A stretch of DNA of 64,000 bases, from assembly GCA_003586115.2 (NCBI GenBank), contig QVOM02000034.1, positions 130,483,936 through 130,547,935 of the forward strand, written 5' to 3'. Positions 28,437 through 40,983 of this stretch are shown here, in pieces (position 1 is the stretch's first letter; every line of letters starts with the position of its first letter). The notes beneath the pieces were generated by a model. That model was not told the DNA's origin and made no database searches. It worked only from the letters and a program-made list of their open reading frames with translations. Source of the DNA: Salvator merianae (Eukaryota > Chordata > Lepidosauria > Squamata > Teiidae). The translations under genes were made by a program, and so were the position numbers.

Positions 28437-28865
28437 GGGACAGTTCACACTTGTTGCTAGCAAGCAACAAGAACACTTGCTAGCCAAGTGCATCTGCGCT
28501 AGGCAGAGACTCGAGCAGCCGGGAGCAGGCTACAGCCGTTCCTGGCTGCTCCTGTCCATGAAGCACTAATTTGTGCTCCACAGTCTTATCAGGAGCTGGT
28601 ATCTAGCTCCTGGTAAGTTACATTTCCACTTACCCGGTGGCATGGTGGCTGGGCCTGCATGATCGCCTGACTGTGCCTACACAATCGCCTGATCACAGAT
28701 GTGTGTGCATGCTCACTGTACAGCCCTGCCAGGTGCTTCCTGGCCGCTGTCATGGTCAAGATCAGGCAAGGCTACCAGCATTCACACACAAATGCCAGTA
28801 GCCTGCTTCAGGTAAGTAACTAGGGCCCCACAGTGTGGACAATGTCCACACTGCATGGTCAATTC
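28437..28865. mobile_element. Possible degraded MITE
   Basis: Left end GGGACAGTTCACACTTG fits the common terminal motif, and interior blocks 'CTGTACAGCCCTGCCAG' and 'GCCGCTGTCATGGT' resemble parts of the 8180-8611 family. The right end is not clear. Confidence 0.35.
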
Positions 28866-29419
28866 CACCTTATCCCATAATTATCCCATTCTAAGGTGAT
28901 AACTGCAAAAACGCCCGTGGATACATACATGCAGAAGACAATAATGTTTCAGGTCATCTGATTCCAAGTCATTCAGGAATTTAAAATTAAAATCAGCACT
29001 CTAAAATTGGGTCCGGGAATGACAGTGGCGTGTCATAATATGATTAAAATTTCCAGGCACAGTTAATCTTTCAGACCTGATTGGGACCACTTGTAATTTC
29101 TGAACTGGACTTGAAAAAGAAAATAAAAGCAACCCCATCGATCATCTTGCAATAGTCTTGAGATGTGTTGTGATTGGAGCTTGGGTAGCTATCTCAAACC
29201 AGGTATAGTCACAGCTGGCTATCAATCAAAGCTGATAAAACCACAGGTTTCCCAAACTCACACAATGTGCCTGATATCCTTTATCCTTTAGGCCTCTGTG
29301 TGTGTTGTGTGTGCTTTCCTCTCCACAGCAGTACAAAGACTTCAAAACTTGTATGCAGCTCTGATCACCATTCTTACAATGCAGTTCCACAATACAATGC
29401 CATAGTATGATAATACAAT

Positions 29420-29600
29420 GAAGCTGAATGTTGGAAGATTCAAGGCAGACAAATAGAAGTGGTTCCCAATATAGCAAACAGTTAAATACGGAATTTGCTG
29501 CCACAAGATATAGGGATGGCCATTTGTTTGGAACGCTTCAGGTGAAGGTTAGACAAATAGAAGAGAAAGCAAATCATGGTGGCTGTATGCTGTCTCCAGA
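29420..29600 (+). repeat. Common squamate interspersed repeat, 5' portion
   Basis: GGAAGATTCAAGGCAGACAA, then 'GGAATTTGCTGCCACAAGAT' and 'GGGATGGCCATTTGTTTGGA' are the upstream blocks of the repeat whose end is seen at 13690-14070 (reverse) and 42640-42730. Confidence 0.55.
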
Positions 29601-30629
29601 AATGGAATCATTTCACCTCTGAATGCCATTTCCTAAGGAGCACTACTGGGTTCATGAGTGACTAGTGGGATTTCCCGGGAGTGGCTAATCGGTCATCCGG
29701 AAGTGGCATGTGCACCAGAAACTCAGACTGTGTCTCCACTTGCTCTAGAAGACACCTCTGTGGAGCAGTGAGTCTCCATTTCTGACACCATTTGCCACCC
29801 CTTGAAGTACCCAATATCCTTTTACGTAGCTGAAGGTGAAGATGCAAACAAGGATGCAGAGGGCAGGTGCTCCAGCCACAACATCTTCGACAGCCTTGCG
29901 CAATGCAAATGGAGACACAGCAGTGCTGGAGGAAGGGGATTCGAGTGGAGCCACCTGCCACCCCGGCTCCCGCCATGGCTTCAGTCTTTAGTCTGAGTCA
30001 GCAACACGCAACTTGTTCTCTTATGCACAGAAAATGATAAAGAAGCACAGAGGGCGCACCTAGACACATTGTTGAGGGATTAGATTAAAGGGGAGCCTCT
30101 TTCACCAGGTGTTTTACTTGCAACATTTACTGAGTGAGGCATACTTGCAGCTGTTTATCTGCTGAGGGTCACACAGTTTGGGGGGGTGTTGCCCTTGTCC
30201 AGATCTCCATCAAGGAGATTGACCTTCACATGTGGTTAAAGTGACATCCATTTTCTCCTCTTTGTCTGAAGAGAGAGAGAGAGCAAAGCAGAGCTGGGCA
30301 GTGTTGGGGAAGATAATAGTTTTCTTCTTAAGATCAAGCTGCCGGTTTTTATACTTTTACCAATCTTCATGGACAATTTGCAAGCTGTCTTTTTCAAGTT
30401 CATACAAACAATAATTCCCCATTGTTTCCCTCCCTTTCCCTCCTTCCTTCTTCACTTACAGGTTGAAGCATTTGATCAATCATCTGCCAGTGTAGCCCAA
30501 GAAACTAGAACTAATCTCTCTCCCCTCCTTCTTTTCTCTCCTACAGAAAAATACTTGCACATGCAGTATAAAAAAAACATAATTTTTATGTTTGAAAAGA
30601 AGACAATCTGGAATTGATCCAAGCACTTT

Positions 30630-30717
30630 TCAAAGCGCCTTCCTTCCTCCCTTCCTTCCTTCCTTCCTTCCTTCTGTCCTTCCTTCCTTCCTCCCTTCCT
30701 CCCTTCCTTCCTTTTGA
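30630..30717. repeat. (CCTT)n microsatellite
   Basis: About 85 bases of CCTT/CCCTT units with a single TCTG interruption; pure pyrimidine on the plus strand apart from that. Confidence 0.95.
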
Positions 30718-30732
30718 CTCTAGCACATGGCA

Positions 30733-30968
30733 GTGCACGTGGCAGTGGCAAAGGGGGGCAACAGCAGTACCTTCCCCCCCACAGCTGAAGCATGTGGCAG
30801 CAGCAGTGGTGACGGGGGGGCAGGGGCAACTTCTTCCCTTTCTGTGGCTGAAGTGCATGACAGTGGTAGAAGAGGGTGGCAGCAGCGCCTTCCCACCCTG
30901 CAGATGAAGTGTGCAGCAGCAGTGGAGGCAGGAAGGCTACTACCACTGCTGCCTCCATCTTTCCCCTC
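30733..30968. repeat. GC-rich minisatellite, unit about 57-62 bp
   Basis: Three full diverged units and a partial fourth, each starting near 'GTGGCAGYRGYRR' (30739, 30794, 30857, 30914), followed by a G-rich tract, then 'AACAGCAGTACCTTCCC'-like and 'GCTGAAG' blocks. It directly follows the CCTT tract. Confidence 0.65.
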
Positions 30969-31860
30969 TTCCAGCACAGAGCTGAGGCAGTCAAGGAAAG
31001 CCTGCTTTTATTCTTAGGATCTTGTCTTCCTGCACAGATCTATTGTTGTGGAGAAAGCACTCTGATTGGCCACCTTTTAAAAAATGAAAAGCCTCCTTCC
31101 ACTCCCTGGGAACACCCCCTGAAGATGCAGATAATCCAGAGCCAGCGTCCATTTTTAAAAAGCAAGCTGGACTAATAGATAAAATACAGACCACAACCAC
31201 AAAAAAATCCAGTTGCAAAATCAGAAGACTGTTCAAAATATACGTGTCCTTCAGAAGGTCAAATTTTAATATGACTGCTGTGGGTAAAGGCCAGTCATTA
31301 GCCACAAAAAAGAACAAGCTCAGGCAGCACCAGAAAATGACTCTGAGCAGGCAACAGCATATTCCTCTGCACACAGAATAAAGCAACATCCATGATAGGA
31401 GTTTTTGTTCTATCGTTTTTGGAGATTGAAATTAAGGTTTTCTCACCCAAATGCCTTCAAAGATGAAAAGATCACAGGACTGCAAGAGTCACAGAAACTC
31501 ATGGGTCTGTTCTGAGAATTCTTATAAATATCTGTTATATAGTCTTGTCATTATTAATTAATAAACAAAACAAATATGCAACCATCAAGGCGATATATTG
31601 TCAGGCAGGCTCCCTTATTATCTTGAGCAGCTGTATTAAAACTATGTAGAAGAAAGAGTTTCAGGAGAATAGGAAAGAAGGCACCTTCCAAATATTTTAT
31701 TGCTATGGCTGCCTCCACATAGTGAAGGGAAACAATGGGTATAAAGTATTGTCCCTCACCATGACCTGCCAGACTTGCACATGGTTTTACTTACCAAGAT
31801 GTCTGCCTAGGTCCTGCAGCTTTACTTCACTAGCAACTTCCAGGAGATCAACAAACACCT

Positions 31861-31884
31861 GGTCCCTCCCTCCCTCCCTCCCTC
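31861..31884. repeat. (CCCT)n microsatellite
   Basis: Six units of a CCCT/CTCC run. Confidence 0.9.
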
Positions 31885-32874
31885 CTTGTGTGCATGCTTG
31901 GCAAGCTCCTGGAAGGTGTCAGCAAAATAATGCTGCAGGACCCTGCCAGCTGCCGCCAGTAAGCGAAACCATGCCAGCAAAGTAAAAATAGTGCTGAATA
32001 TCCAGCACTATTGTTACTGCAAATTAAGAAGCAGATAGACTGCAACAGCCCTGATGTGCCACAGGGGCTGTCTGACAGTCCAGCCACAGTGCCAACAAGA
32101 TGATGGCATTTTGTCTGGAGGCAGACTAGATATTGGCTGAGAAGAAAGAGGTTTCAAAACAGTATGAAGACAGACACCTGGGTGCTACAATCTGTTTGGA
32201 ACAAAGAGTTTCTGGAATAGAAAAGTCTAATCCACAGACTGCAAATTGTATTTGTAAGAAAGATTCTCCCAGTGCTTCCTTGTACCCAGTATCTCTTGTA
32301 AATTCCATATGAACTCTACAGGCGCATACAATATATTTTACGTGTATTCCATTAAAAATGTCTCCCCGTGGGAAGAAAAAAAACAGCAGAATTAGCTTGC
32401 GGACTTAACCTGCCAAGAGAAGTCCACACGAGTGCCATTAGTTCCTTTAAAACCTGTTTATGTAATGCTATTAGAGAGATTTTAACTAAAAGCAAACACT
32501 CATTTTTGCAGGACAGATCAAGCAGCCATTTTTCCTTTTACATCCCAATCTCCAGAGAGATCCAAACAACTGGCAAAATGCAAGCGATATTAACGTTTGG
32601 TTGAAAAGCTCATTAATGCTAGCAAAGGAAGAACTGGACAGAGAACCAAAGGAGGAAAAAAATAGCTGTAGCAATGCTTATGGTACTATGGACAAGTTCT
32701 TTGTTTTTACAACCATTTCCACGGTCCTTTGGCATAGCAGTCAGTGACTACTATGGCTAAAGATAAGTGGAATTGTACTATCAGAGCAGGACAAATTCTT
32801 ACCCCTTTCTTCCCACAGTCCTCTGCACTGAAAGGAATGTACTCTGATACTCTACATTTTGCTTTCATTCATTC

Positions 32875-33050
32875 ATTCGATTTATTTATATACCACAGTT
32901 CCAAAAAATATTGCTCAAGGTGGTTTACAGCATTATAAAATTTATATAGGTCCTAATCAAAATATAAAAATCATACAATCAATAGTATTCAAAATAAAAC
33001 AGTATAGGACATAACATACAGTAAACTACTACAACAAAAATAAACATAAC
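32875..33050. repeat. LINE tail fragment
   Basis: 'CGATTTATTTATATACCACA' then 'TGCTCAAGGTGGTTTACAGC' is the reverse of the usual 'GTAAACC.CCTTGAG..' 3' tail of vertebrate CR1/L2-type elements; the following A-rich stretch may belong to it. Confidence 0.4.
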
Positions 33051-33461
33051 ATTCAAGCAGGAACAGCTATCATTTTGTCATCAGGGCAATCAGTGTTCCT
33101 GTTTCCAGGAAGAACCCTTGTCTCTAGTACTGTCCCTGAACTGCTGATTAGCCCCCTTTGCTTGAATTTCTCATGCAGAACTTCTGACTTTGGGGGAGGG
33201 CAGGACTGAGACAACAAACGCCCAGCCGCAGCAGTCAGCCCAGGTCTTCTTCCTCCTTCCAGCCAAGAGCAGCCACAGTTCCTATACTTTGAGGGAGGAC
33301 AAGTTCCATTTCAGAGAGTTCCATTTCATATAGGATAGCAAATAGCTCAAATAATCCTCCTTTTTTGCCTCACATGGTGCTGTCAAATTTTCCATGTTTC
33401 TGCATGCATATTCACTTAGGTTCACATTGTGAACATGCAGTTCAGGGCGAGCTTCTACTTT

Positions 33462-33735
33462 GCTTGTTAAGTTGTTGTGTCTGACTCTTCATGTCCTGAT
33501 GGACTACAGCATACTAGGCCCATCTGACCTCTGCTGACTCCCAAAGTCTGCCCAAGCTCTTGTTTACTGCCTCCATAACACCATCTAACCACTATCATCC
33601 TCTGTCATCCCTTTCTCCTTTTGCCTTCTATCTTTCCCGGCATCAGGGTCTTCTCCAATAAGTGCTGTTTTCTCATTATGTGGCCAAAGCTCTTGAGTTT
33701 CTGCTTCCATGTTAGTCACTCCAGGAAGCAGTTTT
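33462..33735 (-). mobile_element. BovB/RTE LINE 3' end
   Basis: On the minus strand: 'CAAGAGCTTTGGCCACATAA', 'GAGAAGACCCTGATGCCGGG', then 'GGAGAAAGGGATGACAGAGG' and, at the end, 'GAAGAGTCAGACACAAC'. This is the conserved terminal coding block plus 3' UTR of BovB-type LINEs (FGHLMR..KTLMLG..GRRRRGRQR). 5'-truncated, with several decayed codons. Confidence 0.75.
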
Positions 33736-34177
33736 CTTCGCTACACCCTCTCTAAAGACAGGTTACAGATGTAAGCAAAAAGTAATAGTGGAAATAGAGA
33801 ATACCACCCACAGGGAAACATTAGCTACCCATTTCCTGACAATTTAATCTCTTACATAAATAACAACTCTGGCTCTCTACGTTATGGCTTCAGAAGATCT
33901 ATCCTAATTTAACATCTGGTCTCTCACATATTCCTGAGCTGATAATGGCAAAAAAGATAGGGCTGGCCAAAGCATCAGAAGCATTGGGCCCTGCAGCCAG
34001 AGATGTGAAATCCAAATAGAGTGGGAGGAAACAGTGTTGCTTTCATATATTCTTTTTCATTTTCCTGAAAATATATTACTTCCCTTCTTCAGCTGGGTGT
34101 TATTTACTCCATTTTTTCATTGAAGTCTTGAAGTCTCCCACCCAATCAATGAAAGCCAAGGAGCCCAGTGTAACCTA

Positions 34178-34315
34178 GGCTGCATCCAGACATCACTTAT
34201 TTATTCCATTATATTTGGATAATCCAGAATAAAGCATGGATATTCCAGAATATCCATGCTTTATTCCAGAATATCCAAATATAGTAGAATAAGCCAGAGA
34301 CATCTGGATGTAGCC
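34178..34315. mobile_element. 138-bp palindromic MITE
   Basis: Almost the whole element is one inverted repeat: outer ends GGCTGCATCCAGACATC and GACATCTGGATGTAGCC, and a centre where GCATGGATATTCCAGA pairs with its inverse. CTA occurs on both sides (34175-34177 and 34316-34318) as a 3-bp target duplication. Confidence 0.75.
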
Positions 34316-37099
34316 CTAGACGCTCAGAGAACAGGTGATGAGACCCATTGCAAGCCAACACCAGAACTCAGCTTCTAGTTCTATTGATTAGAAATCCATT
34401 TCTGCTTTTTGATCAAATTACTTCAGCCTGATTTATTTTTAATAACTCCTATGGCTTATAAAACTGTTGGTAAATAACTGGGGAACTCTACTGCAAATCA
34501 CCCAAAGATTTATTGCAAATGGCCTCCCCAAAGTCCCCAACCCATCTAAAGTCATGTGAGTGAGCCAATACTTTAACAGCATTGCTGTATTAAAGGCACA
34601 TTCATCGTTGTACACATCTGAATAAGGAAAAACTAGCAACAAACTGGAAACAATAAGGAAAAACTAACCGTACTGAAGTTGTAAGGCACACTATATTCGG
34701 TGCTAAATATATCACGTAATTTCATACGTACCATTCAAAGTGTCCCTTTGGACATCACACATAAACTGAATTTATATTTATTTTGTGAAAGGAAGTTTCA
34801 ATTCTCTCCCTCACAGGCTGCTTCCAGATGATACTGAAAGAGTGCTTTTTGGTCACCCAGAGGTCAAAGCAAGCGAACGGAGGTGCCCCATTTCAGCCCT
34901 GAGGACTGGCCCATCTTTTTTGGAAGACTAGCCTCAGGCCAGCATTTGACCTGGATCTTTGACCTGAGTTACATGTCGGAAGTCCAAAATTTTGCCCACC
35001 CAGCCAGAAGAGGCACACTTAGCAAGGTGGCATGTGGCTGCAAAAATTTGTTCCAAAGGTGCTTTTTCAAAGTGTTACTTGTAACAGTGTCTAGCTGGAG
35101 GAGTGACTTTTGGGAAACGGCACCTCATTCCAGGTATGTATTTTAGGTAACAGAGCAGAGTGCATAGACCTGAGAGTTTGCGATGAAATCACTCAAGGGA
35201 GAAAATGCTCAGCAGGATTTTGAATGGTGCCAAAGCAGAATTTCAATCTTCTTCATAGTTTCTTTGCTACTTTATGAGTAGTAGCTCCAGAAAAAAATTA
35301 TTCAGTATGCAAAAAAATACATACATTACATTTTTAAAAAGAATGGTTTAAAATTTCATCCACTCAAGTCCTACTACTATCTTGATTTACCATTTTGGCA
35401 ACGAAAGGAAGTTTTTAAAAGTAACAAGAGGATCTAGCACAGAACACAGAGGATTAAAAAAAGGATAAAAAAGCTCCCAGTATCAATATTGATTATATTT
35501 GTTATATACATTTTATAAAATATAATTTTTATAAAGACACTGCTATTAGGATAATGTAAAAGAATACAACTGTGATACAAAAATTATGATGTATAATGAA
35601 AAAACAACAAAAATATCGTATATTGGGCCAATTGGCAATACAAGACTTATCCAATTACATAAGTAATCTCACAGACAGAGTATCTTTTAAGAGTCAGCAG
35701 ACATACTGAATTTTTTAAAAAAATGCTGGTCATGGGTGTGTTTTGTGTGAGATCCTCTTGTTACTATTAGCTGCTAAATTTGAATCTATTCCTGAATGAG
35801 TGTCATTGTTGGATTATTTGAACAAAAGAAAGGTCTATCAGACATCAGGTTAGCCAACCATGTCTTAGCATTAATCTAGGAACTATTTTACACATTACAT
35901 GGATAAATCAAGGCTTTCCTCACCATATGTGAACTGTACATCTGGCATGGCATAAGTATTTGCAAAACTTTGGGGAGTATTTCTTTAAAAAGTGTTATTC
36001 GTACAATGTCCAGAAGTTTTCAATAAATGCTGCTAATATTAACAATGCTGGAAAACATTCTAAATTTAATGCTGACCTGCTGAAAAATCCTCTTGGCCTT
36101 CAGAAAGGCAAATATCTCTTCTTCCATCTACTGTACAACATTGCGTTTTGGCAAAACACAACTCTTTGAAAAAGTGAGAAGTCGTAGAGAAAAAGCAGGG
36201 CAATCTAGAATGGGCGTTATTGTGAGCTCTTTCTGCCCTCCAGCACAGAGCAAAACAGATGTGCTCGATGTGGGCAAGGCAGATTAAACCAGACAAAGCT
36301 ATAGTCCAATTTGAGCTTAAAAACACAATGTGGGGGAGGGAGAAGAGTGTATTAGAGAGATTTGGGTCTCTAAGAAGGTTAAATGCCTGCAAATAACATT
36401 CATCCTATGGAAGCTCTAGGGCAGCACAAAATTCCCTTTATTTAAACACTTAAGTCTAATACAGTATATTCTTGTTGATTCGACACTATTCAGAAAGGAT
36501 CTGGTATTTTCCCCATGTTGTCTGCTTGTCTTACGCAGGATCTTCCATCCATGATTGCCATCTCTTGTACACCACCTAAATCTTTATTTTCCTCTCTCCC
36601 AGTACACAACATAAGAGCACTTCAACACTACAAACCAGTGCAAATTTGAATAAACCTACCAGAGTTGCCAATTTAGCTCTTTGGGGGCTAGATTTAGGGC
36701 TTTTTTCATTATCTGTTTTTTGGCTCCTAAATTTTTGCCTGGTGGCATGCCACTATTTAGTGTTTTTTAACCTTATTTAGCTCCAAATTTAGCTCTTTTT
36801 AAAAACCCTGTAAATCCAAGCTCTCAAAGAGAAATGTCAGGCTAGGTGCAACGTCAATCCATCTCAGACTAGAGACCTTCTCATTGGCTGAAGACACTCT
36901 GGAGGAATAATTATTCCTATATACTGTATGGAGTTTTGATTTGTCCAGGGGAGTCTCAATCTTCACTCACCTAATTCCTGATAGGCTACTATGATTCTGG
37001 CATGTCCTTCCGTGGTGTGCTTGTAATCTATGAGTGTAGTCATGGCATTGTGACCATAATAAAGTTTGATTGGATATTCTTAGCTCCTTTTAAAGCTTC

Positions 37100-37112
37100 C
37101 CCCCCCCCCCCA
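37100..37112. repeat. Poly-C tract
   Basis: Run of about 12 C residues; no other significance seen. Confidence 0.8.
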
Positions 37113-39277
37113 AATACCTACAGCACTTTTTAGGTATGAGTCTAGCACCATTTGAACATTTTCTAAACCCTGCCAGTTTACAGGACTACCCCTGCAACCC
37201 AAATGTTCATCTTCTGCACAGTTGCAAGCTATGAACTCAGGCCCTGGGGACTAGATAAATGTTTGTTGCCAGGCATGGACAAATGGTTGGTGCCTGCACA
37301 AAGTTAGCTTCCTTCCTATTTATGCAGTTTCAAGCAAAAGTGCCCAGTTCTGGTGGACCGTAAGGAAGGGAAAAAATCCAGAATGGCCATCTTCAGCACA
37401 ACAAAATTACGAGTCAGATATAATATTTAAACAGTAAAAGATGCTATTTAATAACACCACTGCTCAACTGCTGTCCTGTAAACCAGCATACTATGTACTG
37501 GAAGCAAAAATCCCTCAATTTTCATATTCTTTTCACACCAGATTAAATAAAGAAAACCCAGGCATGGAGCACACTGATTGGCTAGTTGCCATTTAATTAA
37601 TGCCACACTTCCCAACCTCATACCCACTTCCTGAAGCAGTTTTCCAAACCAATGACCCTAGCTACACACAAGCCTAGAATTCTGGTTTAGGAGAGGAGAG
37701 ACTAAAGAACCTCTCAATAACTGGCAGCTGTCCTCTACTATTTCATTGCTCAAGTGAGTTTCTGCACAGAGCAGTAAGCTGACCTACCTAAAATGAATGC
37801 AGAAGTACACTGCTCCATAACCCTGCAAATAAAACAAAAAAGGTGGAACTAAAGAACTTGTACAGTCCACAAAGGTGCTGCAGTGCTAGTAGCTGGTGGC
37901 TAGCTGAACCTATTTCCTTCAGAAGATATCTTGCACTCTTTTCTCTTAAGCAGTCTACAGAGCTTCAGGAGCCTCTCCAGCTCTCTAATTTTTTGTACCA
38001 GCTCTTCCAGCTAAAGCTATGTGCACAGATGAATGATGGTTGTCTTCTTACACACATTTGAAGGGCTGGAGTACCTGTGGTGTAATAAATGATTGGTTTC
38101 TTCCATGGGGGGAAAAAATTGAAGCAATGCCCTCTTGCCCTCCCTTGGAATTCCCATTTCAGCCTCTGTAAATTGGCAACATGGGAACACCTTAAAAAAG
38201 GCCACATTGGAAGAAGCAACACTATTAGAATGCTAGAAATAGCACTCTACAAATACACAGATTCATTTGAAAATACTGCACATTTGCCACACAAATTCAT
38301 TTTTTGATGCAATTTCACCACTGAATCTGATTTAATGTCTGTAGCTGCCCCCAATGGCTCAGTTGTGAAGCAAGCATAAAGCCTTAAGTTCAGTTAGCTT
38401 GTGAAATATAGGGTAAAAGGCATGTAAGAAATGTAGGAAATAGCATTTTTATTTTGTTTTGTTTTTATAGTGAAGACAGATTTTATAAATGAAGAATGCT
38501 CTAGAATGACTCATATATTTACTTTAATCCATGTGAACAATTCATGTATTATTTGAAGTAAACATTTCATGATGAAGAAACCCAATTTTTCCAGCAACCA
38601 AATATATTTCTATCTTCACACCTAACAATAAGAAACAGGTATTATTTTCTATTTCATAATATAGTATGTTGTATAACTCAAATCTGTTTTTTTGTGCAAT
38701 AATTCACAGTTTGTCAGGCTCAGCAAAAATGCATGACCATTACTAAATATGGACTTTGGAAAGGACAGTTCCCAGAACAAACAAGCCATTTGCTATCTAC
38801 CATATTAATTCAGCTGCAAACCTATGCAGCCATCAAAAGGTTTGTAGCCTTTAATGAGGTTGCTCCTACGTAACTATAGAATTGTAGTCATAGTTAGAGC
38901 TGATCAAAGGGGAACCCAGAGCTATCCTATTTAACCTATGCAGTTCCCAGATTTCCCTATGAGGCAAAACAGCTGCAAGGAACAAATCACTTTTTGATTA
39001 AGAGAAATATTAAAGTTCAAAGGGATTTATTTCTAATGCAAAACAGCTTGGAGGGATTGTTACAGGCTAGAGGGTGTCTTAGGTTAAGCCACAGTGCAGC
39101 TTTTGTGGGACGGATGTTGACATCGCTTTTTTTTTTGTCACAACCAGCAAAAACATATTACGTGTGAGTCCTCTTTTTGTAGCTGGATTTGTACTTCCAA
39201 GCAAGATACCAGCAAGATTCTGTTACATGAAAGGAACCTGTTTTCCCCACTTTGTAGTTTTCATTTAAAGACAAAAA

Positions 39278-40489
39278 GGCCACGTTCCGACATCGTAAAT
39301 TTAATCCGTATCGGAAGAGTACAAGGACTGAATTCGTCTTCTGGTCATTCCCACAGTTACAGTTTAACACGGACTCAATTCATACCTGCTCGTTCCCACA
39401 CTGATATTTACCGTGCTTGGCACGGAGAAATGGTACCTTTTCTGCCTCCACCACTTGCCAAATTCCCCTCCCCGTGCAGTCAGTGATTGGCTGCAGTCCC
39501 AACGTTCAAATCTTGACGTCACAGGGGCGGGAAAGTCAAGCTCTGCTCTCTGTATGTCCCCGCTGCTGCCTCAGAACATGGATTCACTTGGCAGCATTAC
39601 TAGTCATTCGCCATTTGCTCCTTCTCCCCACTACAGCCTCTATCTACACAAGCAGAACTTTAAAACTATGTTCCGCAAGCTTTTTAAAGGGCTTTTTAAA
39701 GGGCTTTTTAAAGGGCTGATGGCGATTTCTGCTCCCCTGCAAGTGCACTTTTGCGCAATTGCGCAATTTAAAAGTAGCGCAAAAGCAGGGAGAGGTCCGT
39801 AACGAAGGGAAAAAGTGGGGAGGGAATGTGGGGGGCTCTACTATCTTGACAGTGCAGTTCATCGCCAGCAAATGGACTCTGCCTTATCTTCCCCCAAGAC
39901 ATCCGCAGCGGCATGTGTCCCCACTGTGTAGCTGTGTGCTGCCGATGGCAAAACTCATCTTGAGCGGGTTCTTTGTTGGGGCAAGAGGACTGCAACCCCA
40001 AACAGGCGCAGTTTATTTTGGGGTTTAAAGAGCAGACGGAAGTGGAGGAAGCCTTTAATTTCTTCCTGGCAGTGTCGAATGGGGGAGAAAGAAAGAGAAA
40101 GGAACGCAGCTTAGTGAAGTAAAAAGGAGGACAGTTTCTTTTCCCCTGGCAGCGACGGAAGGGGGGATAATGGAGGCAGAGGAAACTACTGCGCTTCCTG
40201 CCCACCCACAAAGTCTGTCACTGGATGGCACAAAATGGGGATCCCTCCCTCTGCACGCCCCCCAAAAAAGTACAATCTCTCCCAAATACTCTCTTTCCCC
40301 GTTCCCACATTGCAAAGTAAAGCGCGCTAACGCTCTGGAACGGCTTGAGACTTCATTAAATCCGAATACAAAGTAGTCTGGATTTTGCCAATTTAGTCCA
40401 GAAAAACTACGGAACAGCAAGATCATGTCGGGACAGCGGGAACTGAAGACGGCCTGTAAACTGATTAAATGCCGTGTCGGAACGCGGCC
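39278..40489. mobile_element. 1.2-kb CpG-rich TIR element
   Basis: The left end GGCCACGTTCCGACATCG then TAAATTTAATC is matched by the right end GATTAAATGCC then GTGTCGGAACGCGGCC, about 27 bases with few mismatches. AAA flanks both sides (39275-39277, 40490-40492). The interior is richer in CpG than the surrounding intron and includes a 13-bp triplication (39679-39718). No frame resembles a transposase; longest open stretches are under 180 codons and do not agree on any family. Probable non-autonomous DNA transposon, fairly young judging by retained CpG. Confidence 0.75.
39679..39718. repeat. 13-bp tandem triplication
   Basis: Three perfect head-to-tail copies of GCTTTTTAAAGGG, inside the 39278-40489 element. 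Confidence 0.9.
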
Positions 40490-40828
40490 AAAGACACAAA
40501 TCTCTAGCTGCTTTACTTGAGATGAGGAACTATTCAGTTGCTCAGTTCTCTGTTTTCTTCTGCTGCATGTACACATCTATTCTAGGAGAAAGGAATGATA
40601 TTTCTGTACTTGTTAGTTTTTTTGTTTTTGTTTTTAAATTACAATTCTTTTATAGATATGCTACCAGGCTACTTCTATTCAGGATTTTGTTGATTCACAA
40701 TGAATTACAGTGTGCTTAGTCCACCATAGCATTAATGACCCTCCCAGTACATTTTCTGGCAATGGGAATGTTGGGACACCAGTGCTCGAAGATGAAGAAC
40801 ATTCAAACAACATAGGAAAGAATTCAAA

Positions 40829-40983
40829 GGCCCTTTCTGTACTGGGCCTTATTCTGGATTTTATCCTGGAATAGGGGCCTTCTGCATGCTAGTGCAGACT
40901 ATGGCAGACCCTGCACTAGCATGTGGACAGCAGACCCCTATTCTAGAATATAATCCAGAATAAGGCCTAGTGCAGACAGGGCC
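40829..40983. mobile_element. 155-bp palindromic MITE
   Basis: Two arms of about 65-68 bases pair nearly throughout: GGCCCTTTCTGTACT with AGTGCAGACAGGGCC, GGCCTTATTCTGGATT with AATCCAGAATAAGGCC, and CATGCTAGTGCAG with CTGCACTAGCATG. AAA on both sides is a 3-bp target duplication. No coding capacity. Confidence 0.85.

Noticed and set aside
28060..28569. 169-codon plus-strand open frame
   Set aside because: No family resemblance, partly inside a probable degraded MITE.
30476..30994. 172-codon minus-strand open frame
   Set aside because: Made of the CCTT tract (GRKEGRKE repeats) and the minisatellite; low-complexity translation.
40055..40576. 173-codon minus-strand open frame
   Set aside because: It crosses the terminal inverted repeat of the CpG-rich element and the flanking intron, so it is an accident of composition.
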